The notes under the pieces are model-generated. The model worked only from the letters and a program-made list of their open reading frames with translations, was not told the DNA's origin and ran no database searches. A program made the translations under genes and the position numbers. DNA of 64,000 nt. Source: Sclerodactyla briareus. Its lineage: Eukaryota > Echinodermata > Holothuroidea > Dendrochirotida > Sclerodactylidae. Location: positions 124,001 to 188,000 of the forward strand of contig JAODTK010004921.1 of assembly GCA_026419785.1 (NCBI GenBank). The letters are read 5' to 3'. Below, piece after piece: positions 1-10,787 of this stretch (position 1 is its first letter; each line of letters begins with the position of its first letter).

Positions 1-434
1 CACAATGTTTTTGACGTCCAATCAGCAAGTGGATGACTCATACTACTTCCAGTTGTATGGCAAACAAACAATGTTTCTCTTGAATCATCATTGGTGACTT
101 GATACTACGCCATTGGTGTTCCCTCAACAATTCTTTGACTTGAATCACAATTGGATGACTGATGACGTACTCTTGTTGTGCATCAACAATGCTTTGACTT
201 GAATCATCATTTGGAATGACTTGATAACTACTCCCTGGTGTGCACATCACAATGTTTTTGACATCACTCTCAATTGGATGACTTGATGATACTCCCATTG
301 TAGGCATCAACAATGCTTTGACTTGAATAATTCGCATCAACAATGTTTTTGACTCGAAACATCAACTGGGATAACTATTCCAGTGGCTGTACATCAACAT
401 GCTGACTTGATCATCAATGAATTCTTGCTAACTT
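1..434. repeat. ~62-bp minisatellite, about 7 degenerate copies (intron 6 of fucosidase copy A)
   Basis: A motif close to CATCAACAATGCTTTGACTT recurs near positions 1, 62, 124, 181, 246, 307, 334 and 391, separated by related GGATGACTTGAT and CCATTGGTGTG words. Copies differ by many small indels, and one (334) is a partial unit. The array runs off the left window edge. It sits upstream of exon 7 of copy A, so it is intronic. No coding signal is seen in it. Confidence 0.85.
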
Positions 435-489
435 ACTCAGTGGTGTGCTAGGCTTCAATACAAACCAGTTCTTTTTGCCCTTAATTCAG

Positions 490-658
490 TTGTGGTGGCA
501 ACCTGCTGTTGAACTTTGGTTCCTAACTCCATGATGACTGATCCATCCCGATCTTCGAGGAGAGACTGAGGCAGACTGGGGCCTGGCTGAAGGTCAATGG
601 GAGGCTGTCTATGTCACACCATGGACTGCACAGAAATATCCCCTGACCAAGGGAGTTG
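490..658 (+). CDS. FUCA: fucosidase copy A, exon 7
   Basis: The acceptor is TTAATTCAG ending at 489. Exon 7 starts T|TGT GGT GGC AAC, completing a Ser codon and giving S-CGGNLLLNFGP, then [22 protein letters not shown] and a weak match to [12 protein letters not shown]. This is the GH29 segment after the catalytic barrel. The donor is at 659 (GTGATC, not GTGAGT as in the intronic copies). Against copy B there are extra bases near 523-530 and further changes near 531-540 and 597, so the frame is broken in several places. The 3' ~70 bp of this exon is the source of the repeats at 725, 865 and 4444. Confidence 0.75.
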
Positions 659-3600
659 GTGATCCTGAATTACCATAGATCACAGGTTGTCCCATGGTTG
701 GGAGGGGGGGTTAGACCTGTATAACATGGAGAGGCTGTCTATGGGTCCAAACCATTGACTGCACGGAATGATACTCTGACTAAGGGAGTATGGTGAGTCC
801 TGAATTACCTTATAGCACAGGTTGTCCCCATGGGTTTGGGAGGGGGGGGGGGTGACCCTGGAATCATGGAGAGGCTTGGTCTATGGGTCCCAACCCTGGG
901 ATTGCACAGAATGTACTCTGACCAAGGGAGTCTGGTGAGTCCTTTTACCATAAGTTGCTTCATTGTTGGGGGGGTGACCTGGTTTTTTGTCTCGCCTGAC
1001 TTTGTTCAAGAGAGACATAGTGGTCACATTTGTTGTGTTCTGTCTGTCTGTCTTTCTGTCTGTCTGTCGTCTGTCCGTAATTGCGGTTAGATTCTCCTGA
1101 ACCGTGGAAGCCATCATGCTGGGACCTTCTTGTGGACGTGTGCGGTGATGATTTGCGATGTTCATCCATTTTTCGTCCCAAAAGACCCTTCTCATTTGCC
1201 TAAATTGCATATTTAATGAAATTGGCCTGGAAAGCTTGTGTCAAGATATCTCTGATCGGTAGATTCATTGGTGATGCCGTCAGGGTCTATAACAACTTGA
1301 AGAGTACACGAATCGATCAATTCCTGGCATGATATATGCTAATTCAGTAGTCTAATTTGCATAATTTCTGCGATATTTTGGAAGTTTTTTGGATTTTGAA
1401 GAAAAAAAAACTTGGTGGAGAGTGTTTATCTATAGTCCCAATGATTTACAGTATGGACGGGGCCCCAAAGGTCTTTTAATGCTACTAATCTGTCATTCCA
1501 GGTGTCACTTAGGGTTCAAAAACTGTTTTTCCCTCCTGGCCATATCGGAGAATTGATATCCGTGAAGGCTGAAGGTATCACCATGTGATATATTGTTGAC
1601 CTGCATGCGTGTGACCTCTGCCTCAATTTGACCCCTGTCGTTGGTCATGTGTTTAAAGGTTGAGTCTTGAATAAATGTGCTTATTTAGGAGGCAGGCAAA
1701 AAAAATAGAAACTGGTTTATTTTCGGATATGTGATAGACCTTTGTGTGCTTTATGGAGGAACCAACTCCCGCTCCGATCGGACCACTTACTGTCGTAGTT
1801 ACAAGGGGTCCAAGTTTATTTAATAGCTTTTTCGCAATAACATTGGGCGTGTTCCTGGAAGCCATTCCTTCTAGAGTGGATGCATACATTGAAGTAACAA
1901 TTTGTATAACAAACAAACCGTCCATGTCATTAAAGTCATCAAAGGTCACGTAGGGGTAAAACTGATTTTAGTACTTTTTGGCAATAGCACTTGGGCATGT
2001 CAATCAGAATGCAAAATGCTCCAGGAGTGGATGTATCACATGGACGTTACCATTTTCATACAAAAAACTGCCATGTCCTTAAAGGTCTTCAAGCACTTAG
2101 TGGGTCAAAAACTGTTTTTCTTCTGGCCATACTCGGAGAAATGAATCTCTGTGAAGGCTGGAAGTTCACCATTGTGATATCATTGTTGACCTGCATGTGT
2201 GGTGACCTTGACCTCATTTGACCTCTGTCGGGTGGTCATGGTTTCAAGGTTGAGCCTTGCATAAATGTGCTTATTTAAGAGTTACGGGCAAAAAAATTTT
2301 AGAAACTAGTTATTTTTGGATATCTGATAGTCCTTTGTGTGCTTCATGGAGGAAACCAACTCCCGCTTCGAATCGGATGCATACTTTTGGTAGTTACAAG
2401 GGGTCAAAGTTCAATTCAATAGCTTTTTCGCAAGAACATTAGGCGTGTTCATTGGAATGCAATATGCGACTAGGAGTGGATGCATCACATAGAGAGTACA
2501 ATTTTTATAAAAACCGTCAGTCATTGAAGGTCATCAACGGTCACTTAGGGTTAAAAAACTGAGTTTAGTACTTTTTGTCAATAGCAATGGGCATGTTCTC
2601 GGAATGCAAATGCTCCAGGGTGGATTGTATCACATGGAGAGTTACAATTTTCATAAAAACTGCCATGTCATAAATGTCCTTCAAGTCCCTTAGGGGCCAA
2701 AAACTGTTCTCTGGCCCTAATCGGAGAACTGAATATTTGTGAAGGCTGGAAGGTTCACATTGTGATATAATTGTTGACCTTAATGTGTGTGACCTCTTAC
2801 CTCAATTATACCTCTGTCGGGTGGTCATGTGGTTAAAGGTTGAGTCTTGAATAAATGTTTGCTATTTAAGAAGTTACGGGCAAAAAATAGAACTGGTCAT
2901 TTTTGATATGTGATAGACCTTTGTGTTCTCCATGGAGGAAACCAACTCCCGCTTCCGTCGGACATTTCCTTTGGTAGTTACAAGGGGTCAAGTTTCAATT
3001 TTATCTACCTTTTTTTGCAATACCATTGGGCGTGTTCATTGGAATGCAATATGCTTCTAGAGTGGATGCATCACATGAGAGTAACATTTTTATAAAAACC
3101 GGCAGGTCATTGAAAGTCATCAAAGGTCCCGTAGGGTAAAAAACTGATTTTATTACTTTTGGCAATAGCACTGGGCATGTAATCAGAATGCAAAATGCTC
3201 CTAGGAGTGGTGTATCCACTGGAGAGTTTACAATTTCTCATAAAACTGCCATGGTCATTAAAGGTCATTCAAGTCACTTAGTGTCAAAACTGTTTTTCCT
3301 GGCCATACTCGGAGAATTCAATATCTATGAAGGCTGGGAGGTTCACCATTGTGATATAGATTGTTGATCTGCATTTGTGTGACCTCTGACCTCAATTTGA
3401 CCTCGTCGTGGTCATGTGGTTAAAGGTTGAGTCTTGAATAAATGTGTAGACACTGGTTATTTTTGTATATGGTGATAGACCTTTGTGTGCTTTAATGGAG
3501 GACCAACTCCCGCTTCGATCGGACTCTTAACTTTGTTCATGAAAACCGTATGTCATCAAAGGTCATTCAAGGTCACTTATGGACCAAACGGGTCAAATAA

Positions 3601-5373
3601 TACATTTACTGGGCAACAACCTCCAGAGACCGTACGCTACCATTTTAAGAATGGTTTGTCTTGGGGCACCCTAGTTGACCAGCATCTGCTGAAATCACTA
3701 TCTTATGCATGCTATCAATAACAAAATGTTTTACTCATTCACCCCTCAGGCACGTATTTCCCATTCATCCTACTAGAGTCCCCCTCTGTGACGACAAGTT
3801 TCATCCATTGTCCCAAACTGTCTTTTTTCCCTGAGTTCACAGCAGCCTGTCATAACCTCTTCTGGCCCCCTACACGACCAATATACAGTGTTAAACACTC
3901 AGTCTTTGTTACTTAACTCCCATGCACCTATTCAAGAATGAATGGTGTTCAGTGTCACCTGCAGTGGCTCTGGTGGTTAGATGGGGGAGGGAGGGTACTC
4001 CCTTGTATCACTTTATAGTCTCGCTCAGCCAGTAGGGCCTGCATGACTCCTGCCCAGGGAGGCCTGATTAGATGGGCATATCCACTCTAGCAGGGGATTG
4101 AGAGGGGTGGGTGTGACTTCCCTAGTGACGTTGATTGTCAAGTAGGTAGATGTATAAAGGGATACTCTTTATAGTATAAACCTTTATTAGATTAGGTCCT
4201 TACATTTTTTTGGACAATACCGTAATCTGAAGGGAACATTAACTCAGTAAGTATTGTTTTATAATGTGAGGGGTACAGTAGGTAGATCAAGGGGTGGTAG
4301 TCAATGCTGGCAATGAATGTTGAAATATTAAGAGGTATGGGATATTAAAGCACATATGAATGCCTTAATTGTTTGCAGGGTGACTAAAAGAAGACATCAC
4401 TGATCGCGCAACCATGGTCGATACACTGGGGGCGACCTTGCTTATGGAGAGGCTGTCTATGGGTCCAACAACCATGTACTGCACCAGAATGTAACACTTA
4501 CCAAGGGAGCTGGTGAGATCCCTGAATATCTCATTGGTTGCCTATTGTTAGGAGGTGGGGTGGACCTGGTTGACTGGAGAGGCTGTCTATTGGGTCCACC
4601 ATGGACTATAACTGCACAGATAATGGTGGTGTAACACCATATGAGGTTTTGAAGTTTGGTGATGTACCATGTACCATGGGTTGGTTTTGAATCGTGTATT
4701 ACGTACTCGACGGGTGGGGGCGGTGGTAGTGATGGGCTGAGATGGTTTATGTGAGGCTGTACATGCTCGAAACGGTGTTTGATAGTGATGTGAGGCCATA
4801 CGAGCCTTATACTATCCCGCCCCAACACTATATTACTGTTTTGGGGCTGTCTCGTTGGACGTTAGCACAATAACATTGAGGGTCAATGTGGTTGATCTTC
4901 AATGTGGTCAATGTAACCATCAATTTTATTAGCCGATGTGGTTGGAATTTTAGGATGCATTTCCTGTGATCTCTCAGTCTTTTTTACAGTAGTTGACCAA
5001 GTAAGTGGCGTCTCATACTATAAAGTTAAGTTATTCAATCGAATGCACTACATCTTTAGTGAATGGTAATTATTTAATCTTCGACCAATTCAAGAACGAT
5101 GTGCAGCCTCTCATTTCCTAGGTACAATTACAACCAACTGCCAAACACCCATATGTGTACGCATTCGTCCTGGACCTGGCCAGATAACATACACTGGAAC
5201 CTGGGGTCACCCCTACCTACTGGCGATACCATCGTCCAGATGCTGGGTGTGTCGCCCCCCCTTCAAATGGCAGAAGGGGTCCAAAGAGGGCTACCATCAC
5301 TGTCACTTTCCCTGCCCTGGCTGGCCCACAGCTGCCCTGTGACTATGCCTGGGTACTTAAGATGTCCTGGTAG
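490..5373 (+). CDS. FUCA: alpha-L-fucosidase copy A, 3' part only (exons 7-8)
   Basis: This is the 3' end of a GH29 alpha-L-fucosidase, a lysosomal or secreted enzyme that removes alpha-linked L-fucose from glycoconjugates. Only two coding exons lie in the window: exon 7 (490-658) and terminal exon 8 (5122-5373). The first six exons are to the left. The gene lies head-to-tail with copy B, which starts at 26459, and both carry the same unusual repeats in intron 7, so they are tandem duplicates. Both exons contain small indels relative to the conserved frame, so this is either a decayed copy or a sequence with uncorrected indels. Family assignment rests on exon 7 and 8 motifs (SCGGNL, EERLRQ, LPTGDTIVQMLGV) and is firm; functionality is not. 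Confidence 0.8.
659..985 (+). repeat. exon-7-derived tandem repeat, two further units in copy A
   Basis: Exon-like stretches at about 726-792 and 864-934 repeat the end of exon 7 (GGAGAGGCTGTCTATGGGTC and so on). Each is followed by an intact donor-like GTGAGTCC (793, 935) and by the same intron start with a G-run. Unit length is about 140 bp here. No acceptor precedes either copy, so they are not expected to be real exons. The same unit is far more amplified in copy B. Confidence 0.85.
1037..1077. repeat. (TGTC)n microsatellite
   Basis: About ten interrupted TGTC units end in CGTCTGTCCGTAA. The tract lies between the exon-derived array and the ~590-bp satellite. This is a microsatellite plus tandem-core layout also seen at 12395-14220, 36318 and 38267. 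Confidence 0.9.
1078..1489. other. intron 7 copy A, non-coding stretch between microsatellite and satellite
   Basis: No coding signal. It contains short phrases typical of repeat flanks (TTCTCCTGAACCGTGG; TTTGCATAATTTC). I recognise no discrete element. Confidence 0.5.
1490..3545. repeat. ~590-bp satellite, about 3.4 copies (intron 7 of copy A)
   Basis: The phrase TTAGGGGTCAAAAACTGTTT followed by CTGGCCATA..CGGAGAA begins units at about 1507, 2097, 2689 and 3278. Other landmarks recur at the same spacing, including GTGACCTCTGACCTCAATTTG, GTTGAGTCTTGAATAAATG, TGGAGGAAACCAACTCCCGC and GGAGTGGATG(C/T)ATCACATGG. Each unit contains two related sub-halves. The same satellite occupies 39240-41100 in copy B, in the same intron and orientation. 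AGGTCA-type half-sites recur in every unit. Confidence 0.9.
3546..4440. other. intron 7 copy A, edge of satellite and unique sequence
   Basis: The first ~100 bp (CATCAAAGGTCATTCAAGGTCA, then CAACAACCTCCAG) matches the edge of the satellite in copy B near 39475-39550. From about 3700 to 4440 I see no repeat, coding or RNA signal. A short phrase TGATCGCGCAACCA at 4399 recurs near 41927 in copy B intron 7. Confidence 0.55.
4441..4625 (+). repeat. exon-7-derived repeat, second block of copy A (one full and one partial unit)
   Basis: 4444-4512 repeats the end of exon 7 and is followed by a donor-like GTGAGATCC. A second truncated unit covers about 4571-4625. It is separated from the first block (659-985) by the microsatellite and ~590-bp satellite. 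This mirrors copy B, where array blocks are also interrupted by other repeats. Confidence 0.85.
4626..5121. other. intron 7 copy A, 3' part
   Basis: No discrete element is recognised. Around 4866-4960 the words GTCAATGTGGTTG / TTCAATGTGGTCAATG repeat a few times as a short degenerate repeat. The intron ends at the acceptor CATTTCCTAG (5121). Confidence 0.5.
5122..5373 (+). CDS. FUCA: fucosidase copy A, terminal exon 8
   Basis: After the acceptor at 5121 the exon begins GTACAATTAC, which completes a split Trp codon (TG|G TAC) as in copy B. Readable segments are YVYAFVLDL, LGSPLPTGDTIVQMLGV, and at the end LPCDYAWVLKMSW followed by TAG (5371-5373). This is the C-terminal beta-sandwich domain of GH29 fucosidases. 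Reading it needs at least two frame changes (near 5150 and in 5180-5195) and a further shift after about 5290. The protein is clearly homologous to copy B exon 8 but has diverged at many positions, so it is a separate paralogue and not an assembly duplicate. Confidence 0.8.
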
Positions 5374-5839
5374 AGTAACCCCCTTCCCCCATCCCCCCCC
5401 ACCCCCCCCCCCCTCCCTTGTAAATGTTTTGTAAGAACTATCTCTTTCTCCTAGAAAATCTCTGAGTATATCTCTTTTCACAGGCTGAGTGTATGGGCAA
5501 TTGATTAGGTAATCTTACAGATGTAGCCAATGCATGTGCTTCGGGATACCGAAAATGGGAAAAACAAATCTCATTACGTTGTGCATGGTGAAACATGAGT
5601 TGGGACCATCCCAATGCTTGACAGCTGATAGGACCATGTGTTTATTCAGAAGAAATCATCATCTCCACAATTGTGTTCTCATAGCAATGAATTTCCTCAT
5701 AGAGCAACCATTTTGTTTTTTGTCCAGTTGGTGATCGACCTGCGTTTTTATGCAATTGTTAATGTATGCCAATTTTTGGAGGACATGTCCCACGAATTTG
5801 CTATATATTAAAAATCAGAAACAACATTGTCAGTCATTA
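5374..5839. other. 3' flank of fucosidase copy A
   Basis: Contains a C-rich run (5391-5416). No AATAAA polyadenylation hexamer is obvious just downstream of the stop. No further coding signal is recognised. Confidence 0.5.
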
Positions 5840-5990
5840 TGTGAGCCATGATAGCCTAACTGTTGGGTTTCAATAAGCAACATGTCATCTTAGGAAGCAA
5901 ATGATAGCCTAACTGGTTAGGGCATCATACAGAGCAACATTGTCCAGTCATATTGTATTCCACACATGGACCTATTGGGTTTGCACATCA
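5840..5990 (+). repeat. tRNA-derived SINE fragment(s)
   Basis: GATAGCCTAACTGGTTAGGGCATC (5907 onward) closely matches a Pol III box A of the tRNA type (TRGCNNAACTGGTTAG). A shorter version, GATAGCCTAACTG, lies ~60 bp upstream near 5850. No convincing cloverleaf or box B follows directly, so these are SINE heads and not tRNA genes. Confidence 0.5.
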
Positions 5991-5997
5991 AAGCAGA

Positions 5998-6131
5998 CAG
6001 TCTGTAGTCTGAGGTTCCAGTCTTGTATCTTAGGTTTTCCAGTCTGTATTCCCTGAGGGTTCCAGTCTGTAGTCTGAGGGTTGCAGTCTGTAGTCTGAGG
6101 GTTCCAGTCTGTAGTCTGAGGGTTCCAGTCC
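5998..6131. repeat. ~21-bp minisatellite, about 6 copies
   Basis: The unit CAGTCTGTAGTCTGAGGGTTC repeats from 5998 to 6131. The last three full units are nearly identical; the first three carry changes. The GGGTTCCAGTC portion resembles a box B, so the array may derive from the preceding SINE. Confidence 0.9.
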
Positions 6132-6228
6132 ATCCATGTACTCCTGGACTTTACTCACTTGATGGTAAATAACATTGCCATTTTTGTTTGTTCCGAAACC
6201 CTTTCATTGTGTGAGGGTTCCGTAGCTG

Positions 6229-6309
6229 AAGCCTTGCCTAGCCTTGCCTAGGCTCGGCTAGCCTTGCCTAGGCTCGGCTAGCCTTGCCTAGCTTGCCTAT
6301 GCTTGCCTA
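6229..6309. repeat. minisatellite of GCCTTGCCTAG / GCTCGGCTAG words
   Basis: Alternating AGCCTTGCCTAG and GCTCGGCTAG modules (about 10-20 bp) repeat about six times. Confidence 0.9.
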
Positions 6310-7323
6310 GTTTTCCTGGTACGTTGTTCGCCTTCCACTGACCCCAAGAATCATTCGCCAGCAGTCGCTTTTTCGCAGAAACCACACTTTTTTCTCAGAA
6401 GCTCACATTGATGTTTTTGGTAGACTTTTTGTAATGTTCATAACGAATGGATATCTTCATTAGGCAGCAGCAACTGCTATGCCATAAGTATAATTCTGTC
6501 AAATAGTTCATTTGAAATAGGTAATTGTCGTGGAAGGTGGTGTTTGCCTCCAACTGCTTCTTCCATAGGGCTACCACTTGAAGTAGTAAAACTTTCTTTT
6601 CGTGTAAATGTTTTTTTTTCTCTTCATTCCATCGGGCCATGTACTGATAAAGCTTGATCCTGACTGTGGCTACCATATCATTGTAATAGAGGTCCGAGCT
6701 ATTCGCCGAGTTTGTCATGGGAGAAGGGGGGGGGGGGGTTGAGGTTCGGAACCCAAGGAAAAGTTTAGCCTCATACATGGCTCACACCCTCCCTTTGTCA
6801 ATAAGAAGTACAATTTATGGGCACATTCTGCTGCAATATCTGCTAAGTAACAGCTGCAAAACTTCTACTGAACTGCAAAACTCTTTGGTGTTAAAAAAAA
6901 CTTTTTGTGTTCAAATTTATTGATTACTTGGGTCATGGAGGGTCCCCCCCCACCGAAACCATTACCTACCCCTCGACCCCCATGCCTATGCCACTGATAG
7001 AGGTTCAATGCTTGGATGCAGACATGCATTATATTGCATTCTTATAGGGAGTGATTCAGAACTAGTACATGTAATAATGACAGCCTGTAAAAAAGTGTTT
7101 TTGTTTCACATTAGTTAACGAGTATAGTGATTATGTTCTTTGTATACCTGAAATGACAACTACATTCAAGGTAATTCAAGACTCATACTTGGGTATATAA
7201 TCACATCAAGGACCTAAACGGATCGTGAGAGTCTACTCTGTTTTGATGTGCTTTTAGCCATTAGTCGGACAAAAATCTCGAAATCACAAGTTTTGACACA
7301 AAATGGCAGCCTGTGTACTCCTA
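6310..7323. other. intergenic, no gene recognised
   Basis: AT-rich sequence with a 14-base G-run at 6725-6738. A minus-strand frame at 6395-6778 is open for 127 codons but matches no family I know. It is listed among rejected items. Confidence 0.5.
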
Positions 7324-7347
7324 CTAAGGTATGGTATGGTATGGTAT
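7324..7347. repeat. (GGTAT)n microsatellite at transposon edge
   Basis: Four GGTAT units directly abut the left inverted repeat of the element at 7349. Confidence 0.85.
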
Positions 7348-7348
7348 A

Positions 7349-7943
7349 GCCCCCTTTACACTTGTACGAATTTGCGTCCGTATTACTACGCACTTGTCGA
7401 GTGACAGGACGTACCAGTTTGCGTAACCAAAACAGGACACGTACTATCACAAAATAGTTAGGCCATGTTCAGGTACATCACGCACTAATCACCCACTGCA
7501 CGAGATGTAGCTACCGGTTAGCCAATTTTTTTTTTTAACCATGCTCATTGCGCATGCATAGTTGAAACTTTTGCAATCAAACCTGTGCCGGAACTATGCG
7601 CAAGCCGATGCGGGGGGGACGGATTGCCGACGTGTCGTGAATATTTGTTTAAAGTAGTTGTGAACGATAGAAGTTTGAATTGCGTACCACTGGGTCGATG
7701 AGCACTCATTGGCATGGGCATGCACGATGGTCTTGCCACATAGTCATGAAGTGTTCATGACAAATTCTTAACACATTTTAAAACATTTTTCACCATGCCC
7801 GCAATTCCCATGTCAACCCTGCCACGATACGGGACGCGGGGGGGGTTCCTGAGGGGTTGGCACAAGCAGGTTTGATCAAATGTTTGGGAGGGGGCCCCTC
7901 AAAACTATGCAGGGACCTCAATGGGGGCAAGTGTAAAGGGGGC
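7349..7943. mobile_element. 595-bp non-autonomous DNA transposon (MITE-like) with 16-bp perfect TIRs
   Basis: GCCCCCTTTACACTTG at 7349-7364 is perfectly repeated in inverted orientation as CAAGTGTAAAGGGGGC at 7928-7943. The interior has no transposase frame, so the element is non-autonomous. TIRs of the form GGCCC-TTTACAC-TTG occur in PIF/Harbinger and ISL2EU-like elements, so that superfamily is a plausible guess from memory. The target-site duplication is unclear because the left edge merges with a GGTAT microsatellite. Confidence 0.8.
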
Positions 7944-9599
7944 CTCATAAGTCTGGTGTTTTGAACAGCCGTTGACTATGCAATTTGATGATTTTGTCAT
8001 GATCCAGTGAATCTGCATTTCCTTGAGAAGATCTGCATTTGGAATTAAATGGTTTGGGTAGAAACGAATCAGCAGGACAAGCATCACCAACTCATGACTA
8101 GGAAATCCTGCGTTATCACTTGAGATTCGCGTATAGGGGGTCGAGCAGGGTTGTTGGGTTGAGCGTGGATTTTCGTCAGAAAAAGATGAAGATTGTGGGG
8201 AAAAAAATGAAGGATTGCATTGGTCCTGTCAATTTGACTTTAATTCTATGGAACCGCATTAGAATACAGTCACAGTTACCATCATTCCACTGACTCTCCC
8301 TTCACTAAAAACAACAACAGAGGCACTTCACTTTAAAATTCTCATTGTGTAAAGGAATAATAAGATTTTACATTTTGCTGAACCTTTAACAGTTATTTGC
8401 ATCAGAAAGTCAACTGTCTTTACACTCTTCTTTGCAGTATGTTCAACTAATGTTTTTGCTGCAATTAATGATCATGAGCATGTTGCGGCAAAACAAATTT
8501 TAGGTTTTGGGAACCTTATTTTTAACTAAGGGCAGTTCTTTAAAAAAAAAAGGTCTCTGAAAATTGGAGCAAGACTTCCATAATGCATCTGGGTTGATGA
8601 TTCAATAATTTTGTGGTATTCTTTCACTTCATGTGAACCCATCATACTCGGTACATTTATGTTCATTTATTTTTGCATACATGCAGCTCTGAACGATATT
8701 TATCATGGCATGTACCTATACAAAACATGATTTTTTGTATTAAGGGTTACAACTACAAATGTTTATTGTCTAGTCTTTCAAAGTATGACAGCAGATAGGT
8801 ATGGAAAATGGATCTAAATCATCTGACAACAATTGGAACTTTGTTATTGTTGTCACTCAAATGGTAAAACGACTCGAAGTAGTAGTCATAAAATGGCTTG
8901 ATTCAGGGGGAAATCTTTGTACTTAATCAAGTTTGCGGCACGAAAAAAAGAATGACAGTGTGAATAAATGAAGGTTTTTGCATATTTGGCTGAATTAAAA
9001 CTTGACGGGCCAGTACAAACGAAGCAGAATTGTATAGGTGAATAGGGGAATGCATGAAGTTGGATTTTTTGTTACTCCACCCTTTATTTTCATTACACTC
9101 ACCTAATTTGTGAGAAAGGGCAACAAGTTTTATTTGTATATTATCTCCATTATGATTCTGGTAATTTCTATTCATGGAAGATACTGTTATGAAAATCATA
9201 AAATTAGGAATATAATTGGTATGGAATAATTGACTATGTAACATGTTCTCTATTGTTGATTCCTTGGCAAAGCATAAAGGGCAGTCATGTCTGTGTGTGT
9301 CTGTGCGTTTGCGTGGTGACCCGATTAGTTTCCATGTGATATCTAAGAAGCGAATCATGTCTCAAGTTTATTATTAGATAGGTAGGTCCCTGGTGTAGGG
9401 GAAACCTCTGTTGTGTTTTGGTTATGAATTTAACCACCGGTCCCCCGTGAGGTCAGGAGAGGAGAACAGTGAAAGAGCGTTTCGCACGATAACTGGTGAC
9501 GGAAACCGATCTTACCTTGTAATATTGGGTTTGGGTTGCATATTGAAGGGGAAAACGCTCTTTTTGCTGGTGTCTTGGTCATTCAAGGTCCCTGAAGGG
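7944..9599. other. intergenic, AT-rich, no gene recognised
   Basis: Long AT-rich stretch. A minus-strand frame at 8927-9358 is open for 143 codons but has no recognisable motif. Nothing else is supported. Confidence 0.5.
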
Positions 9600-10030
9600 T
9601 GATCTTCATATATCTCTACGACGAAACATTTCAGGGGGTGGGGGGTAATGGAGAATATTGGTTGTCTGTGCCAACTACATACAATCTGTTTGTGCTACTT
9701 TGACCTCTAGTGACTTCGACCTCATTTGACCTTTGGGGCCACTTTTTTGTGATGTCCAACTTGTTCGTGGTGCCTCCAACCACTAAGTTAATTGCAACTG
9801 ATATATTAAAACACTCTTCTATCACAATCTATTTCAGTTATATCGACTTTAAAAGGTTGATGCAGCGCTGAATCACTGGGACTTTGAAATCTTCATATAT
9901 CTCCACAATAGAACATTTTAGAGGGATTGGGTGATGGGAATTTTGTTTGTCTACTATGGCAAACATAATGATGACCTCAATTTGGAACTTTTGAACCTAT
10001 GACCTTGTTACTTCTTTGGGGTCACTCACT
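9600..10030. repeat. ~289-bp tandem duplication with AGGTCA-type words
   Basis: ATCTTCATATATCTC(T/C)AC followed by GAACATTT(C/T)AG and a G-rich stretch starts at 9602 and again at 9890. Downstream parts of both units include TGACCTCA..TTTG and ACTTTTTTG/ACTTCTTTGGGGTCAC. The second unit is truncated. Confidence 0.7.
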
Positions 10031-10787
10031 TCGTGACAACCAGATTCGTCTTGTTGCAACAAACCAATGAGTCAATTGCCCCAGAACCAAACACTTCTAT
10101 CCAACCCAGCTCCAGTTATGTCTCCTGTAGAAGGGTGGAAATAGCCTCTGCTGAGGGTGTTTTTGGTGCCAGGCTACTGTGGGTTTATTTATTGCTCACT
10201 CAAATATATCGATGACTCATACTTGCATGCTGTTTGACAAATGAAGTTAATACATTTGATAATAAGTTTGTAAGATCGTTCCTCTGATTGCTTAGAATGT
10301 AAATTCTCAATTATTCAATATTGATACTGTTGGTAATCTGTCCTCTTGAAAAAGGCATATACCCTAGGAAAATGTTATGTGAGATCCCGCGGTACGGGAG
10401 TAACCTACATTTCGGAAACTTCCCCCATTCCTCTTTGAAAAAAGATAGTTAAATTGACCTCACAGTGCACTCTCCAAATTCCCCCAATTCCCCCTCCCCA
10501 CTTTCCCGGGTGTAATTAGGTTTAGGGTGGTATTTTTTTCTGTTGCTGTACAGGGGCCCTACTGTCTCAAAATCCACTAGGCCTGGCTTGAAGAGCTCAC
10601 CCCTGTTTGGTGACGTCCTATGGAATATTCACTTAACTTCATGCCTGATTGGATAGATCGACAACTTGACAGTTTTATCACCATAAGGAGGGGGGGGGGG
10701 GTTTGAGTCCTAGGGGGAATTGGAACACAGAATTCATGTAGACAGTACTGTCATTATTTGTCAATCATAAGTTTCATGCCCATCAAT
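10031..10787. other. intergenic, no gene recognised
   Basis: Contains a G-run (10688-10700) and otherwise unremarkable sequence up to the LINE fragment. Confidence 0.5.

Noticed and set aside
5907..5935. tRNA gene
   Set aside because: Box A is good but no cloverleaf or adjacent box B can be formed; it is a SINE head.
6395..6778. 127-codon minus-strand open frame with a Lys/Glu/Leu-rich helical stretch
   Set aside because: The helix-like segment is suggestive, but there is no family match, and the start region is a translated C-run. Unsupported without transcripts.
8927..9358. 143-codon minus-strand open frame
   Set aside because: No known domain, AT-rich context, no supporting neighbour.
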